Shown: positions 1 to 12,830, counted from the stretch's first letter. The stretch is 64,000 nt of DNA from Sipunculus nudus (GCA_026874595.1 CM049308.1:94603624-94667623); one strand, 5' to 3'. Notes: generated from the letters alone by a model not told the origin. Numbers and translations are program-made.

Positions 1-570
1 AGACCTGGCTCCAGGACTCAATCAGCAGTCCTCATCATCAGGCATTGTAACGCAATCCCATCTAACTCTCGCTTACTGATTTATTTACACCATTTGTCAA
101 AATTTATTAACAATAATCACTGTCTGAGGAAGGAAAAGGTAACATTTGCTTGAATATATCTGGTGTTAACTATCAAGATGTCTGGATAATTAAAGGAACT
201 AGCTTGTTACTATTCATTCTTTTGTACTGGAAGACCAGTTTAGTTTTTAGTCAGAAATACAACAGATGAAGACTGACTATACTATTTTAAAATAAGTATA
301 TTACAGCACACCAAAGACAGGTAAACATTTAGTTGCACAGGTCATAGGAATAACATGCCTGAAGATAACTTGTAAATTAATAAGGAGTAGATCAGACAAA
401 AGTTTACTTCATACTTACCCTACTTACTACATATTTTATTAAGAGAATCAACTGTTTATTGATGCTCTAGAAAAAAATTGAACATTTTGTCTCGGAAAAT
501 GTAAAGCAATCACGAAAAATCAAATACTATATATATAAATATTATTGTAAGTACACATTTTTAAAGTGTA
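1..570. other. AT-rich stretch, nothing recognised
   Basis: I see no convincing exon, RNA gene or repeat here. It may be 3' untranslated or intergenic DNA downstream of the exon candidate that ends at 571 on the minus strand. Confidence 0.5.
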
Positions 571-759
571 TCACTGTTCAACAGCAATAAATGTATGTTT
601 TGCTTTGGCACTGACATTTGCATTATCTTGAAACCTAATCTGGAACAGTTTGTCTTCTCTTGCACTGCTTAAAGTGGAACAAAATAGCCACATCACATAC
701 TGTGGAGGCAAGTAACAATCTGCTCTGTCTTGATATTCTATCATAGTTGTGAACTGATG
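571..759 (-). CDS. possible terminal exon, unrecognised protein
   Basis: On the minus strand a splice-acceptor-like sequence (GTTGTTTCAACAG) ends at 760. It is followed by 62 open codons and a TGA stop at 571-573. The residue mix is protein-like: it includes CYLPPQYVMWLFCSTLSS and then EDKLFQIRFQDNANV, with balanced charged and aromatic residues and no low-complexity bias. If real, it would be the last coding exon of a minus-strand gene, entered in phase 0. I do not recognise the family. No partner exon could be tied to it: the promoter-like patch at 5760-6400 lies upstream on the right strand, but nothing connects the two. A chance open frame of this length is possible. Confidence 0.3.
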   Translation of the reverse strand, partial: HQFTTMIEYQDRADCYLPPQYVMWLFCSTLSSAREDKLFQIRFQDNANVSAKAKHTFIAVEQ

Positions 760-2060
760 CTGTTGAAACAACCCTTCCACAAATAATTTGAAATATATCT
801 GGATTTATGGAGAAATAAGTATAAGGACCATGCAAGGACACCTTAATATCGTTCCCCACAGTTCAAGACCAAAACATGTATATCCATGGCACAGCTACTT
901 AGGAGTTCCGAGACAAAGTCCAGGGCCACCAGTGTCAGTTATAATTGACAGCATACCCCACCTGAGGTTACTGGTGGTGACAGTCTAGTAGACAACTGAT
1001 GAGCAGAGGCAATGATGATACAATAATGACTGGGATCTAAGTGTTCTTGCTGTACACAATATATATATAAAACATTAGGAAATAAATCAATGTGTTTTAA
1101 CTATACAATATACACAGGATTACTGCATCCTGTAACACAGTAAGAAATCAATACATTTTATAAATCTGAGAGACTAACAGGGATACAATATGTCACAAAA
1201 AGTTAGTTCTTGAAATCACATTATCTTGGGCTGTTAACTTGAAGCAGGCAGGGAGAGATAAAACGAGGACAAACACCTGCTTCAGCAGTGTCTGACAGCA
1301 TTCATCCATACGCCTGGTAGCAAAGCCACATAAGCCATTCCTTGGCTGATGTTTCTGTCAGCAGTCAGAAACAAGTATCCTATATACTCAGTAGAAATAT
1401 CAAGTCAGGCAGAACAGTGGTATCTGTACAGTTCAGTGCTGGTGAAAAGGCAATGCTATCAAACCAGCAGACTCCACAACACTGTAATGCAGTGCACAGG
1501 ACTGAGAGAAAAGTAAACTTGTTTTAACGATTACCACAGTGTACTTTTAATTCAATGCAAAGGATGTCATCAATTACAGTCCACAATATTTATCTTTCAT
1601 CTTTCACAGAAAACAAATTACAAATGACATGTGATTCACCTTTCACACTATCAGTTCAGTTATGCTTTATACAAAGTTTCTAAGCAAAACAATCCCAACA
1701 CACAGTCTCAGTAAATCGCATACAGCTATTAACATCTTGTAATGGCTGCATGTTTGTAAACACAGTCCACATGTGTCTGTTTACCATAACAAGGCTGTGT
1801 GACTCAAGGTCCCATTGTGAGCCACAGCACATGATGTTTCAGCCAGAGGAAATATGTATTACATTTTTGGGCCAAGTCATTCAGGGCATCTCATGATTGG
1901 CAGGTGTTGTGGCTCTCCGTGCTCAGAATCCCATGCGCTGTGTTTATGTTGACATTGTTTAGAAGAGAAAGAAAGCGGTTTCAGGGCAATATTTTGGAGG
2001 AACAAATTTATTGAAAGAAAAGAAGTTATTTTTAAGGTCAATTCAACATGCTTCAGGGTT
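760..2060. other. no gene recognised
   Basis: Non-repetitive sequence. A plus-strand open stretch at about 1360-1527 follows an acceptor-like TTTCTGTCAGCAG and ends in TAA. It has a reasonable residue mix (for example VVSVQFSAGEKAM), but nothing else supports it. Confidence 0.4.
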
Positions 2061-2079
2061 ATTAGGCCCCTCTGAAGTT

Positions 2080-4165
2080 TCTCATTTTCCTGTCTATACT
2101 TTCCTGTTCTTTACTTAATGTTTCATCTGTCTAACTCCTTACTTCAAGTAACCTTACTGTTTAAATTCCTTTCTTTATGTTTCTTGCTTCTCCTGTTAAC
2201 ATTCTTAACTTTGTTTCTTTTGTTTAAATTAATTTCTTTATGTTTCTTGCCTCTCCTGTTAACATTCTTAACTTTATGTTTCTTTTGTTTAAATTAATTT
2301 CTTTATGTTTCTTGCCACTCCTGTTTACATTCTTAACTTTATGTTTCTTTTATTAAAATTCCTTCCTTTATGTTTCTTACTTCTCCTGTTGACATTCTTT
2401 TCTTAGTTTTTTTTCTGTTTAAATTAATTCCTTTATGTTTCTTGATTCTTTTGTCTAAATTCTTTACTTTGTTTTTTTTCTGTTTAAATTAATTCCTTTA
2501 TGTTTCTTGATTCTTTTGTCTAAATTCTTTACTTTATGTTTCTTCTGTTTATATTCTTTACTTGATTTTTATTGTGTTTATTTCCTCCTTACTTCATGTT
2601 TCTTTTTCTTATATTCTTTACTTGATGTTTCTTCTGTTTGAATTCCCTTCCTTCATGTTTCTTTCTTCTCCTGTTACATACTTTTGTTTTTGTTTCTTCT
2701 GTTTAAATTAATTACTTTATGTTTATTGCTTCCCCTGTTTATATTCTTTACTTTATGTGTCTTCTGTTTAAATTCCTTCCTTTACGTTTCTTGCTTCTCC
2801 TGTTAACATTATTTAATTTATATTTATTCTATTTGAATTCCTTCATGTTTCTAACTTCTCCTGTTGACATTCTTTACTTTATGTTTCTTCTGTCTAAATT
2901 CCCTACTTCATGTTTCTTTTTTTTATATTCTTTGCTTCATGTTTCTTCTGTTAACATTCCTTCCTTTACATTTCTTGCTTCTCCTGTTTACATTATTACT
3001 TTATGTTTCTTCTGTTTAAATTTCTTCTTTATGTTTCTTGCTTCTCCTGTTTACATTATTTACTTTATATTTCTTCTATTTAAATTCCTTCATGTTTCTT
3101 ACTTCTTCTGTTGACATTCTTTAATTTATGTTTCTTCTGTCTAAATTCCCTACTTCACGTTTCTTTTTTTATATTCTTAGCCTCATGTTTCTTCTGTTTA
3201 CATTTCTTGCTTCTCCTGTTTACATTCAGTACTTTAGTTTTCATCTGTTTAAATTAATTCCATTACATTTCCTGCTTCTCCTGTTTACATTCAATACTTT
3301 GTGTCTTTTATGTTTTAATTTCTTCCTTTACGTTTCTTGCTTCTCCTGTTTACATTATTTACTTTATGTTTCTTCTGTATAAATTCCCTTCTTCATGTTT
3401 CATTTTTTTATATTCTTTGCTTCATGTTTCTTCTGTTTACATTCCTTCCTTAACATTTCTTACTTCTCCTGTCGACATTCTTTACTTTATGTTTCTTCTG
3501 TCTAAATTCCCTACTTCATGTTTCTTTTTTTAATATTCTTTACTTCATGTTTTGCTCTGTTTAAATTCCTTCCTTTACATTTCTTGCTTCTTCTGTTTCC
3601 ATCCTTTACTTTATGTGTCTTCTGTTTAAATTTCTTCCTTTACATTTCTTGTTTTTCCTGTTTACATTATTTACTTTATCTTTCTTCTGTTTAATTCCTG
3701 TATGTTTCTGCTGTTTCTTACTTCTCCTGTCAACATTCTTTACTTCATGTTTCTTTTTTTATATTCTTTACTTCATGTTTTTTTTGTTTAAATTCCTTGA
3801 TGTTTCTTACTTTTATTGTTGACATTCTTTTTATGTTTCTTCTGTCTACATTCCCTACTTAATGTTCCTTTTTTTTATATTCTTTTCTTCATGTTTCTTC
3901 TGTTTACAATTCTCCTTCACATTTATTGCTTCTCCTGTTTACATTCACTGCTTTGTTTTTTTTTTCTGTTTAAATTCCTTTATGTTTCTTACTTCTCCTG
4001 TTGACATTCTTTCCTTTGATTTTCTTTTATGTTTCTTGTTTCCTCTGTCTCAATTCCTTACAGCATGTTTCTTCTGTTTTTATTCTTAACTTGATTTTTC
4101 TGCTGTTTATTTCCTTCCTTTATGTTTCTTGCTTCTCCTGTTTTCATTCCTTACCTTGTGTTTCT
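2080..4165. repeat. old, diverged T-rich minisatellite (about 27-31 bp unit)
   Basis: Dozens of imperfect units share a core like TTTATGTTTCTTCTGTTTA, alternating with TTGCTTCTCCTGTTTACATT. Unit length varies with indels, and T runs expand and contract. The open frames seen here (F/L/S/C-rich) are by-products of the T-rich composition. The core is clearly related to the regular 29-bp array at 4301-5215, so this looks like an older section of the same array. Confidence 0.85.
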
Positions 4166-4300
4166 TCTCTCTATATCAGGTGATGGATACAGGATATCGG
4201 AAGGGAGGGGGCTCAACAACCCAAGCCTGGTACAGGCATGCCCAGAGTGCCACTAGACTATACATAACTGAATAGAACAAGGATGCCTGGAGTGCCACTA
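4166..4300. other. unique spacer between two array sections
   Basis: A 135-bp GC-richer island interrupts the minisatellite. It contains a short internal duplication: GAGTGCCACTAGACTAT occurs around 4247 and 4291, each time after a GCC(C/T)-type stretch. Confidence 0.6.
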
Positions 4301-5215
4301 GACTATTACATTATGTTACTTCTGTCTATATTCCTTACTTTATGTTACTCCTGTCTTTATTCCTTACTTTATGTTATTTCTGTCTATATTCCTTACTTTG
4401 TTACTTCTGTCTATATTCCTTACTTTATGTTACTTCTGTCTATATTCCTTACTTTATGTTACTTCTGTCTATATTCCTTACTGTATGTTATTTCTGTCTA
4501 TATTCCTTACTTTATGTTATATCTGTCTATATTCCTTACTTTATGTTACTTTTGTCTATGTTCCTTACTTTAAGTTATTTCTGTCTATATTCCTTACTTT
4601 ATGTTATTTCTGTCTATATTCCTTACTTTATTTTACTTCTGTCTATATTCCTTACTTTATGTTACTTCTGTCTATATTCCTTACTTGATGTTACTTCTGT
4701 CTGTATTCCTTACTTTATGTTAGTTCTGTCTATATTCCTTTCTTAAAGTTACATCTCTTTATATATCATACTTTAAGTTACATCTGTTTATATTCCTTAT
4801 TTTAAGTTATATCTATCTGTTTATAATCCTCATTTTATGTTACTTCTGTCCATATTCCTTACTTTATGTTACTTCTGTCTATGTTCCTTACTTTATGTTA
4901 CTTCTGTTTATATTCCTTACTTTATGTTACTTGTTTATATTCCTTACTTTAAGTTACATCTGTTTATATTCCTTACTTTAAGTTACATCTGTTTATATTC
5001 CTTACTTTAAGTTACATCTGTTTATATTCCTCATTTTATGTTACTTCTGTCTATATTCCTTACTTTATGTTACTTCTGTCTATATTCCTTACTTTATGTT
5101 ACTTGTCTATATTCCTTACTTTAAGCTACATCTGTTTATATTCCTTCCTTTAAGTTACATCTGTTTATATTCCTCATTTCAGGTTACTTCTGTCCATATT
5201 CCTTCTTTATAGTTA
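4301..5215. repeat. 29-bp tandem array
   Basis: About 31 units with the core CTATATTCCTTACTTTATGT followed by TACTTCTGT (29 bp). The first half is near-uniform. The second half alternates units ending ACTTCTGTC with units carrying AAGTTACATCTGTTT, so at least two unit variants are interspersed. 29 is not a multiple of three, so the array is open for long stretches in all three frames at once. That argues against coding. Confidence 0.95.
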
Positions 5216-5759
5216 TCTGTCTTGTCTCTAGTGTGTCTGCTTTATAATGATCATGCCTCACACAGCTGTAATCATGGCTTTCATTTTTTTATGCCAGCGA
5301 ATGGGGCAATTTCATGAGGAACTATACTATTATTACCAAGTAATAAAATTCTGAAAATAAGATTTTAGATAATAAGAACCAAAACATCAACTTTAGGATA
5401 ACTCCATCAGTAATCCTTACTGAGTTCACTGATGAAACTATAATTATTGTTCTTAGTTTGTTTTATTATTACGAATATGTTATTACTTCATTCAGACATT
5501 TCAAATAGCCAGTTCAATACAATATAGCAAACCAGGTATTTCACAGATTTACCATCATAACATTTATCAGTGCAATTATGTATTATTATGTGTCTGGAAT
5601 CTTTTCATGGTTGAATACACAAATGTTCATGTAAGTTAGTGAAAGTGTCAACGTAGTATCTCAAGGGTAAATGTACGCTCTTTACACAGAGCTTTACCTA
5701 TAGGGCTACTACCTATATTGTAAGGCGCTGTTTGTAATGACCTCGTATCCTGAATTGCT
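5216..5759. other. no gene recognised
   Basis: AT-rich single-copy-looking sequence with no supported exon or repeat. Confidence 0.5.
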
Positions 5760-6400
5760 ACACCAGAGGGGAGCACTGTATTTTTGTCCAATCAGATGAG
5801 ACCTTGTGCTGGAAGACAAAGCCAAGCAAGGAATACATGGAGCCAATCATGTTTATTTCCTTTTGAGTGACAGCTCATCGCCCCGCTTAACCGTCTGAAC
5901 AGGCCACAGGCTCAGAGAGAATTGCCGCAGACGTGGTTTGCTCAGGGCCTTGGGCACATAGGATGCTCGGCCGGTGAGCTGTAATTCAAACGAAACATAA
6001 CAACCATGGCTGCGTGCACACCTTGCTGGCTTGTTTCAGTTCTGCAGACAACAGATACATGGCTACGCTAACACAGTCATAAGGTCATAATCGAATTGGT
6101 TGATGATGCGAGAATGCAGAAGAAGTAATTTAAATTCAACCGGAAACTCATCAAGCGGCGCTTGAAGCGCAGCAATGGGCGGAGCCAGGATGCCTGTTGA
6201 GTGTTTGTTTATTTGCATCTGATTGGCTGCTTGTCACACCATACGCACGTTTATTTCAGCGGACAACGAACCGCCATCTGGTGTCTAAATATATCATAAA
6301 CGGTCCAAGCTGGCAGCGTGAAAATCAGTTGCTTCTTAGAAGCGCAAGATTTCCGCTGCCTCGGGAGCGTAGGGTAAATGAATTAATGAATTGTCTTTGA
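5760..6400. promoter_or_regulatory. promoter-like, CpG-enriched patch with CCAAT and GC boxes
   Basis: This is locally GC- and CpG-richer than its surroundings. Two forward CCAAT boxes (GTCCAATCAGATG near 5788; GCCAATCATG near 5843) and one inverted box (CTGATTGGCTG near 6218) are visible, plus a GC box (GGGCGGAGCC near 6178). A Kozak-like ACAACCATGGCTGCG at about 6000 opens only a short frame. CCAAT and GC boxes are established elements of animal RNA-polymerase-II promoters. Direction and target gene are not resolved. Confidence 0.35.
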
Positions 6401-8220
6401 CACTTAGCACATCGAGATTAGCAAACTGGCAGGAAGAATAATCATTAGGGTATAATTAACCTGAGAGTGAGAAATGTTCATTTATTTGTATTGTCTTTAC
6501 CTTCTATACATATATGAGTCACCTAGGACAGGGACAGGCAGTTAAGGTTACAGTTTGGAGTTGGAGTTAAAAGTTACCTTAAGTTGCATTTAGATAGAGA
6601 AAATAGCTAGGATCATTGCCAGTAAGTGAAGTCATCATCATTGAGTTAGTTGTTAGAAGAATAAGAGAGACTTTTTTACATGAGTAAAAAGGAATAAACC
6701 ATTGATACATCATCACCAAGAACACTGTTGCTCCTGGAACTCCCAACCAACAATAATACATCACCGACAACAAACATAAAATCACAACCAGTGATACTAT
6801 AATTATAGTTCCATAATAAATTTTTGAAGATTCACTGCTTATAAACCTGTATAGTGATACTGCGATTAATGCTATCACCAATAGAAATGTGGGGAGTGTC
6901 TTGGGTAATTGGCAAGAAATGGCTGGTATGATTGACCAGGCACTGAGAATAATGGCATTATGAAAACGTGTACATGAAGGGAAGAATTGATGAGATTATT
7001 GCAGTCTCGTGCTGTCAGCTCCCAGACAGAACTGACTTGACTTTTACAATCTAAGTGTATTTCAGTAATTATGAGTAATGACATTTCCTTCAGTGTAGAG
7101 ATAAGTGTATCAGAGCCACTAAGTGATAAACTTAGAGAAAGAAGTTAACAGTGTCAGGAGTGAGTGTGTTGTCTGAGACTGGCAGTAGAATGTGAGAAGA
7201 TCCTTTGTAAAGGCTCATCTTGTTAACGTGATGGTGATGAATCTCATTCACTGGACTTTTTAGTGTTAATGTTATTACTTTATTCACAAGGAACATCTCT
7301 CAAAATGTGCTGATAAGAGTTAACAACCTCTAACTCAGCATTTTCAACACTCTGTTATAGTCAAAGTCCAATAGACATGGTTTCTCAACCATACCAGCTT
7401 TAGCACTGTATAACAGGACCTGGGCAAGGGCAGTCAGAACACTGAATTAACACTGACAAACCTGTAGTTAAGCTACATACTCTTTAGTAGATTAAAATGC
7501 AGTTATATGTGATGACGAGGTGATTAGTACATGAACAGAGCAGTCAGCTGTGCAACATATTTGTGTTTAATGCAAAATCATGTACTAAACACTATATTGT
7601 TGTAATTGTTGAACGCATTGAAATGTAATTGTGTTTATACTCACAGATGATGGCAAAACAGATTTTATAGTGTATGTAGATATGCAGTTCTGTTACTTGT
7701 GTTAACTAATGGCAGTGTTTATTAGAAAATATAAGACTGCTACCTTCCACTGGATTGATGTACTTGTTTAAATTGAATATTTGTTGAAATGTTTGGAACT
7801 TTGGGCCTGTGGCCTTTTTCCTGAATAAAGTTCTTTTCTGTTCTGTTCTGCAAAATCATGATAATTAAAAGTCATATACAAGAGTTAATTCATTTATACA
7901 CCTATAGTGTGATAACAAGGGTTTTTAAGGGCAAACTGGAGTAGTTTTTACTGTTTTTAGAAGGTAAATGATATGCTTTACACTGATAGCCTCATGATAA
8001 AGATAAAGAAGCAGTCAGAAATAGCATTTTTCAGGTTAAGTTAACTTTCTGAGGGGTATCTGAGAGCAAAATAAGATGTTTGCAGCCTTAAAAAGTGTGA
8101 ACAATTAAGATCTTTTCCAGGTGTTTTTGACTACAGCTCCCTAAGTTAATCTAACCAAACATGAGGGAGATAGTGAAAATCATGTTTGCAACCATCGCAC
8201 CAAGAATGAATGCCATGTTC
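6401..8220. other. no gene recognised; weak hydrophobic ORF
   Basis: A 100-codon minus-strand frame at 6579-6881 is rich in I/L/V and could form two membrane spans (around IIIVSLVVILCLLSVMYYCW). The DNA is AT-rich and there is no clear splice or start context, so I do not call it a gene. Confidence 0.4.
7795..7852 (+). mobile_element. possible 3' end of a LINE/SINE-type retroelement
   Basis: The sequence reads GGGCCTGTGGCC, then CTGAATAAAGTTCTTTT, then a short (TTCTG)n run. An AATAAA-containing terminus followed by a simple pentamer tail is typical of some animal LINE/SINE 3' ends. The upstream body is not recognisable and no target-site duplication was found. Confidence 0.35.
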
Positions 8221-8236
8221 CAAGATTTATTGAATT

Positions 8237-8935
8237 TTTAACAATAAATTTTAACAGTGGAAAATGAATTTCTATAACTATAAATTTTAACAGTGATAAA
8301 ATGAATTTCTAACTATAAATTTTAACAGTGGAAAATGAATTTCTAACTATAAATTTTAACAGTGGAAAATGAATTTCTAACTATAAATTTTTACAGTGGA
8401 AAATGAATTTCTAGCTATAAATTTTAACAGTGGAAAATGAATTTCTAACTATAAATTTTAACAGTGGAAAATGAATTTCTAACTATAAATTTTAACAGTG
8501 GAAAATGAATTTCTAACTATAAATTTTAACAGTGGAAAATGAATTTCTAGCTATAAATTTTGACAGTGGAAAATGAATTTCTAACTATAAATTTTAACAG
8601 TGGAAAATGAATTTCTAACTATAAATTTTAACAGTGGAAAATGAATTCTAGCTATAAATTTTAACAGTGGAAAATGAATTTCTAACTATAAATTTTAACA
8701 GTGGAAAATGAATTTCTAACTATAAATTTTTCCATTGGGAAATGATATTCTAGCTATGGAAAATGAATTTCTACAAATAAATTTTAACAGTTGGAAATGA
8801 ATTTCTACCTATAAATTTTAACAATGGAAAATGAATTTCAACCTATAGATGTTAACATCATTAATGAATTTCTACCTATGAATTTAAACAGCAGAAAATA
8901 AATTTCTACCTATAGATTTAATGAATTTCTACCTA
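8237..8935. repeat. 34-bp tandem array
   Basis: About 20 units of AATGAATTTCTAACTATAAA + TTTTAACAGTGGAA (34 bp). Central units are almost identical (A/G at 'TA(A/G)CTAT'), and units after about 8730 decay with indels. AT-rich and non-coding. Confidence 0.95.
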
Positions 8936-8941
8936 TAAGTA

Positions 8942-9080
8942 CAGTGGACTCTTGTAAGCTGGACACTTAAGGGACTGGAGGATTTTGTGCATATTAATGA
9001 GTTGTCCTGTTTAGAGGAGTTTGGCATATTGTGTCAATTTGTTATTGAAAGTTTCTGATATCATTTAGTTTCATTTAAAG
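8942..9080 (+). mobile_element. pogo/Tigger-like terminal region (left)
   Basis: Begins TA-CAGTGGACTCTTGTAAGC and then GGACACTTAAG...GAGTTGTCC. Ends starting CAGT(G/A)GACTC with repeated TGTCC/GGACA words are characteristic of pogo/Tigger-type Tc1/mariner MITEs, which insert at TA. A matching inverted end lies at 15830-15990. No transposase is seen. Confidence 0.35.
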
Positions 9081-9384
9081 TATGCCCAATTTAAAACAGG
9101 CTACATAAATATGATTTTCAAAATAGCTTAAATATGCACTTGCAATTTATAAAATATTATTATTTAAAAACAAGGCCTACAGGCCTAATGCGAACCTGTG
9201 CATTGAGAAATACACCAGGTATAATGCTTCAATGCTGGACCATTTCTTCTCATGTATATGAACAATGCAAGTACAAAACATTTTGAATAAGAAATAGTTA
9301 CACAAACATCACTGCTGAAATTCTGGCATGGGTGCACACAACACAAAAATGATTGTAGCTGGCACCACCAGTCTTGTATACAAA
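9081..9384. repeat. dispersed repeat fragment flanking copy A
   Basis: Its end (GGCACCACCAGTCTTGTATAC, then AAA) recurs at about 11926-11945 to the right of copy A. The same host repeat therefore continues on both sides, and copy A appears to have been inserted into it. Confidence 0.55.
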
Positions 9385-11822
9385 CAAGTGACCCATGGGT
9401 CATGACGCTCAGCTGCCAAGCATGACCTGCGACATCATGGGCTGCGATTCACAACTTCTAGTAAAATTGTTGCAGAACCTTTATGCCAATTTTGTTTAAA
9501 CTTTCTACGTTGCCATAAATTCTTATCATATATGTCTGGTTAAAACATAGTGAATGATGGTCTGAGGCAAAATGTATGGTTGTTGAGCTGTCAGGAACTA
9601 ATCCCACAGCCTGCTCGATACCTGTCAGTCTCAAAAGGAATACCACACAGGCCACATATAAGATCAAAATGTAGCAAAAGATCAAGAAAATCCATGCAAG
9701 AATTATTGTAAAACGGGTGCTTCCATATTAATTTTTATTCAATACAAGCCAACTGTACTGAGCTTTCATAAATGATGGTCATATTTATTAAGAAATCTTT
9801 GACCCAATGCAAGATTACATTAATATACATCCCACTGCATTCACTTTAATAGTTCTTGAGATAATATGTTCTAAAGGAATTTAAAGATGGCTTCCTGGTG
9901 GCCATATTGGATTTCTGACAGGTCGGAAATTGAACAACAAACATCCTCTAAAAGGGACCAAACATCATAAAAAAATCACAGAAACTGCCCTGGCAAAAGG
10001 ATTTCTAAAATGGATACTTGGCAGACATAATGGTTTTCTGACAAGTCTGACATTTGATATCACACATCCTCCAATAAGACACTAAACTTGTAGCAATTGC
10101 TCAAAAAAATGTAACAGCTATGAATGTCCAAAACAATTCAAAAGGCATGATCAGGTTGGAGAGCTCTCATATCAGATTTATGAACATGCAAATGTAAAAA
10201 GTGCAAGTCCAATTTGTTTTAATTATCAGCTTGCTATTCAATGGGGTCAGCAGGGTAGGTAAACTGCAAAACCTAAAAGAAAAGAAATGCAGAAAGCATC
10301 ACTAAGAGTCTTGTAATCAAATAAAGCCATCCTAAATCCAGGTACAGACCCACATATTATCAGAACAAACACTTGCTGGTATATCTGATGATTTGTATAA
10401 TAATATTCAGATATCTAGAAAACTAAGTTTATTGCTATGATTCCATGATATAAACTGCAAAATGTTCCCATCATTTTATAAATCAGTAGCTAAACCTTAA
10501 CACTTAACTCTCATAGTCTTAATGCCTGACCAAAGCATTCCGGCAACAGTGTTTTTGTTATGCACTAATGATATATCCTTATCACTCCATGAGCTGATAC
10601 AAAAGGGAGTCATATATCACAAGTGTCACTGACAATTATGGGCACACAGTGAGATGTACCAGTTGTGAGCCCCATGGTTATATATACAAGAAAACAAGAA
10701 AAATAGAGATGGTCTACAGAATAAGTTATTGTGAACATCCCTGACCTATGACCTTGGCCTTTTGCCCACATATCAACTGGATTCTTTCTAAATGATGGGT
10801 AACTACTAACCACTTACATCTGGCCGGGTGTAATTACTTGGCAACCAATGAGTGAATAACTTAGACCTGCAACCTTTGACCTCCTGACCAGCTGACCTCA
10901 AAATCAATTAGTTATTTCTTCATGCAAAAAGACCCATAAATATGAAGTTTGAATCACATTCAGTGATGCATAGATGTGGCATATGTGAAAGACTGAAGGT
11001 TTGGGTTGAACAGTTTAACTTGAAATATGTTCACAAGCATTTAGAACAATATTGTGACCTTGACCTTTGACCTTTTGAACTCAACATCAATAGGCTTCTT
11101 CCCCTATTGGTAGGTAAGCTATATATGACAGATGGAAAGTATAGATTGAAAAGTTTGCCTGAAAATGACTCCACGCAAGAAAATGGTGCTGTGAACTTGA
11201 CCTTTGACCTCAAAATCAACAGGTCTTTTCCCCTGTTGGCAGAGAAGCGATATCAGTGCTGAAAGGTTTGGAATGAAAGGTCCAGCTTGAAATGTGTCCA
11301 CAACCTTTTCAAAGAAGTGGATCCTGTGACCCTGACCTTTGACCTTGTGACCTCAACATCTTTAGGATTCTTCTCCCACTTAGTAGGTGAGCTATATGTG
11401 AAAGATCAAAGAATTGCGATGAAAGGTTTGGCTTAAAATGCATCTACAGGCTTTTCAAAGAAGTTGGTTCTGTGACCTTGACCTTTGACCTTGTGACCTC
11501 AAAATAATTATGGTTCTTCCCCTGTTGATAGATGAGCTGTATGTGAAAGATGGAAGGTTTGGGATGAAAATTTTGGCTAAAAGAATTATTTCTGGGGGGT
11601 GCAAACACACCCCATAACTTCGAGAATATAGGTCGCAGTGACCTAATTTCAGGTTTGCAAGGAGATCTTTTTAGAACCTCTAAGACTGCATAGGGTTCAT
11701 GGCCCTAGCCCCTAGGGTTACGATTTGTGCCCTGCTAACAGCCGGCCGGCCGGCCAGATGGAAGGACGACAGACAAAGACCCATCCCTATAGCCCAGCAT
11801 GACTGAAAGTCAGCTGAGCTAA
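9385..11822 (+). mobile_element. 2.4-kb dispersed element, copy A (complete-looking, non-autonomous)
   Basis: Begins CAAGTGACCCATGGGTCA and ends with a small hairpin (GACT-GAA-AGTC) followed by AGCTGAGCTAA. The same sequence, at high identity and in the same order, occurs at 38089-41830 (copy B), which defines both ends. The right third is built from about 115-145-bp diverged tandem units, each with GACCTTGACCTTTGACC. There is no coding capacity. The CTAA 3' end with a hairpin just upstream is reminiscent of Helitron-type elements. The flanking A-runs could be a 3-bp duplication or chance, so the class is not settled. Confidence 0.75.
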
Positions 11823-12140
11823 AAAGCTATCAGAGATATATACATATGCCCAATTTCAGACTGATATATCAAATCCCTCCTGAAAATAAGCAGGGACACA
11901 CATTGTGCAAAAATTATTGTAAGTGGCACCACCAGTCTTGTATACGACAAAGCTAATCGATATGTATATATATGCCCAATTTCACACTGATATATCAAAA
12001 TCCTCTGTAGAAATAAGCAGGCACATACACTGTGCAAAAGTCATTGTAGGTGGTGACACCTGTCTTTTGAACGAGTAAGCCATCAAAGACACATAGACAG
12101 GTCAAAATATCAGGCCAATACATCAAAATTACCTTGAGTC
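11823..12140. repeat. about 125-bp imperfect tandem dispersed repeat
   Basis: Two to three diverged units carry CATATGCCCAATTTCA..CTGATATATCAAA and GTGGCACCACCAGTCTTGTA. This is the host repeat into which copy A inserted. Confidence 0.6.
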
Positions 12141-12830
12141 TGATGCATAGGGCTGACCAGGCTTAGGTGAGAAAGGCAGTTGCCCCGAGTGAACTGTGAC
12201 AAAATTTGCTGGCTTAGGCTAATGTACTCATGCACTCATGACCTGCACCTGGTTAGACTGAGTGAACCCACTGAGTGACACAGTTGGCAGTCTGCCAAAG
12301 CTATAAATAGATCCAGGCTGAACTTTGGTGCCAAATCTGAAGCAGTGGGCAGTCTGCTTACACTATAAATAGAATGCAGCTACTGCACTGAGTGAACTCC
12401 TGACCCATACCTGGCTGCACTGAGTGAACTCTTGACCTGTTGCCTAATCTGATACAGCTGGCAGTCTGCCAAAGCTATAAATAGATTGAGACTGACCTCT
12501 AGCCTGTTGCCAAGTCTGAAATAGTAGCCACACCATTGCATAAGCTCATGCAGGGGCCCTGCCCTGAGGGGCATGACACCCATGAGGTGATCACATGGTG
12601 CCCATGAGGTGTTGACATGTCGCCCATGAGGTGATCACATGTCACCCATGAGGTGATCACATGCCTTGTGCTTGCCTTCACTGATTGAACTCTTGACCTA
12701 TATCTGGCTGCACTGAATGAACTCTTGATCTGTTGCCAAATCTGAAACAGTTGGCAGTTTCTCAACCTATTTAAAGATACAGACACAATCTTGGAGTGTT
12801 GGTGAATCTGTTTACACATACTGAAAGACT
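12141..12830. repeat. degenerate tandem repeats
   Basis: Imperfect units of CTGAGTGAACTC...TTGGCAGTCTGCCAAAGCTATAAATAGA recur from about 12240 to 12780. A nested short tandem at about 12588-12662 repeats CCCATGAGGTGATCACATG four times, with TGATCA palindromes. No gene is seen. Confidence 0.7.

Noticed and set aside
2719-4183. F/L/S/C-rich open frames on the plus strand
   Set aside because: By-products of a T-rich minisatellite; no splice or start context.
4283-4746. Overlapping frames of 96-134 codons in all three phases
   Set aside because: A 29-bp repeat is open in every frame; not coding.
6579-6881. 100-codon hydrophobic minus-strand frame
   Set aside because: AT-rich composition readily gives I/L/V-rich frames; no splice sites, homology or start context.
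12373-12819. Minus-strand frames of 67-106 codons
   Set aside because: They lie in degenerate tandem repeats with unrelated frames; no domain.
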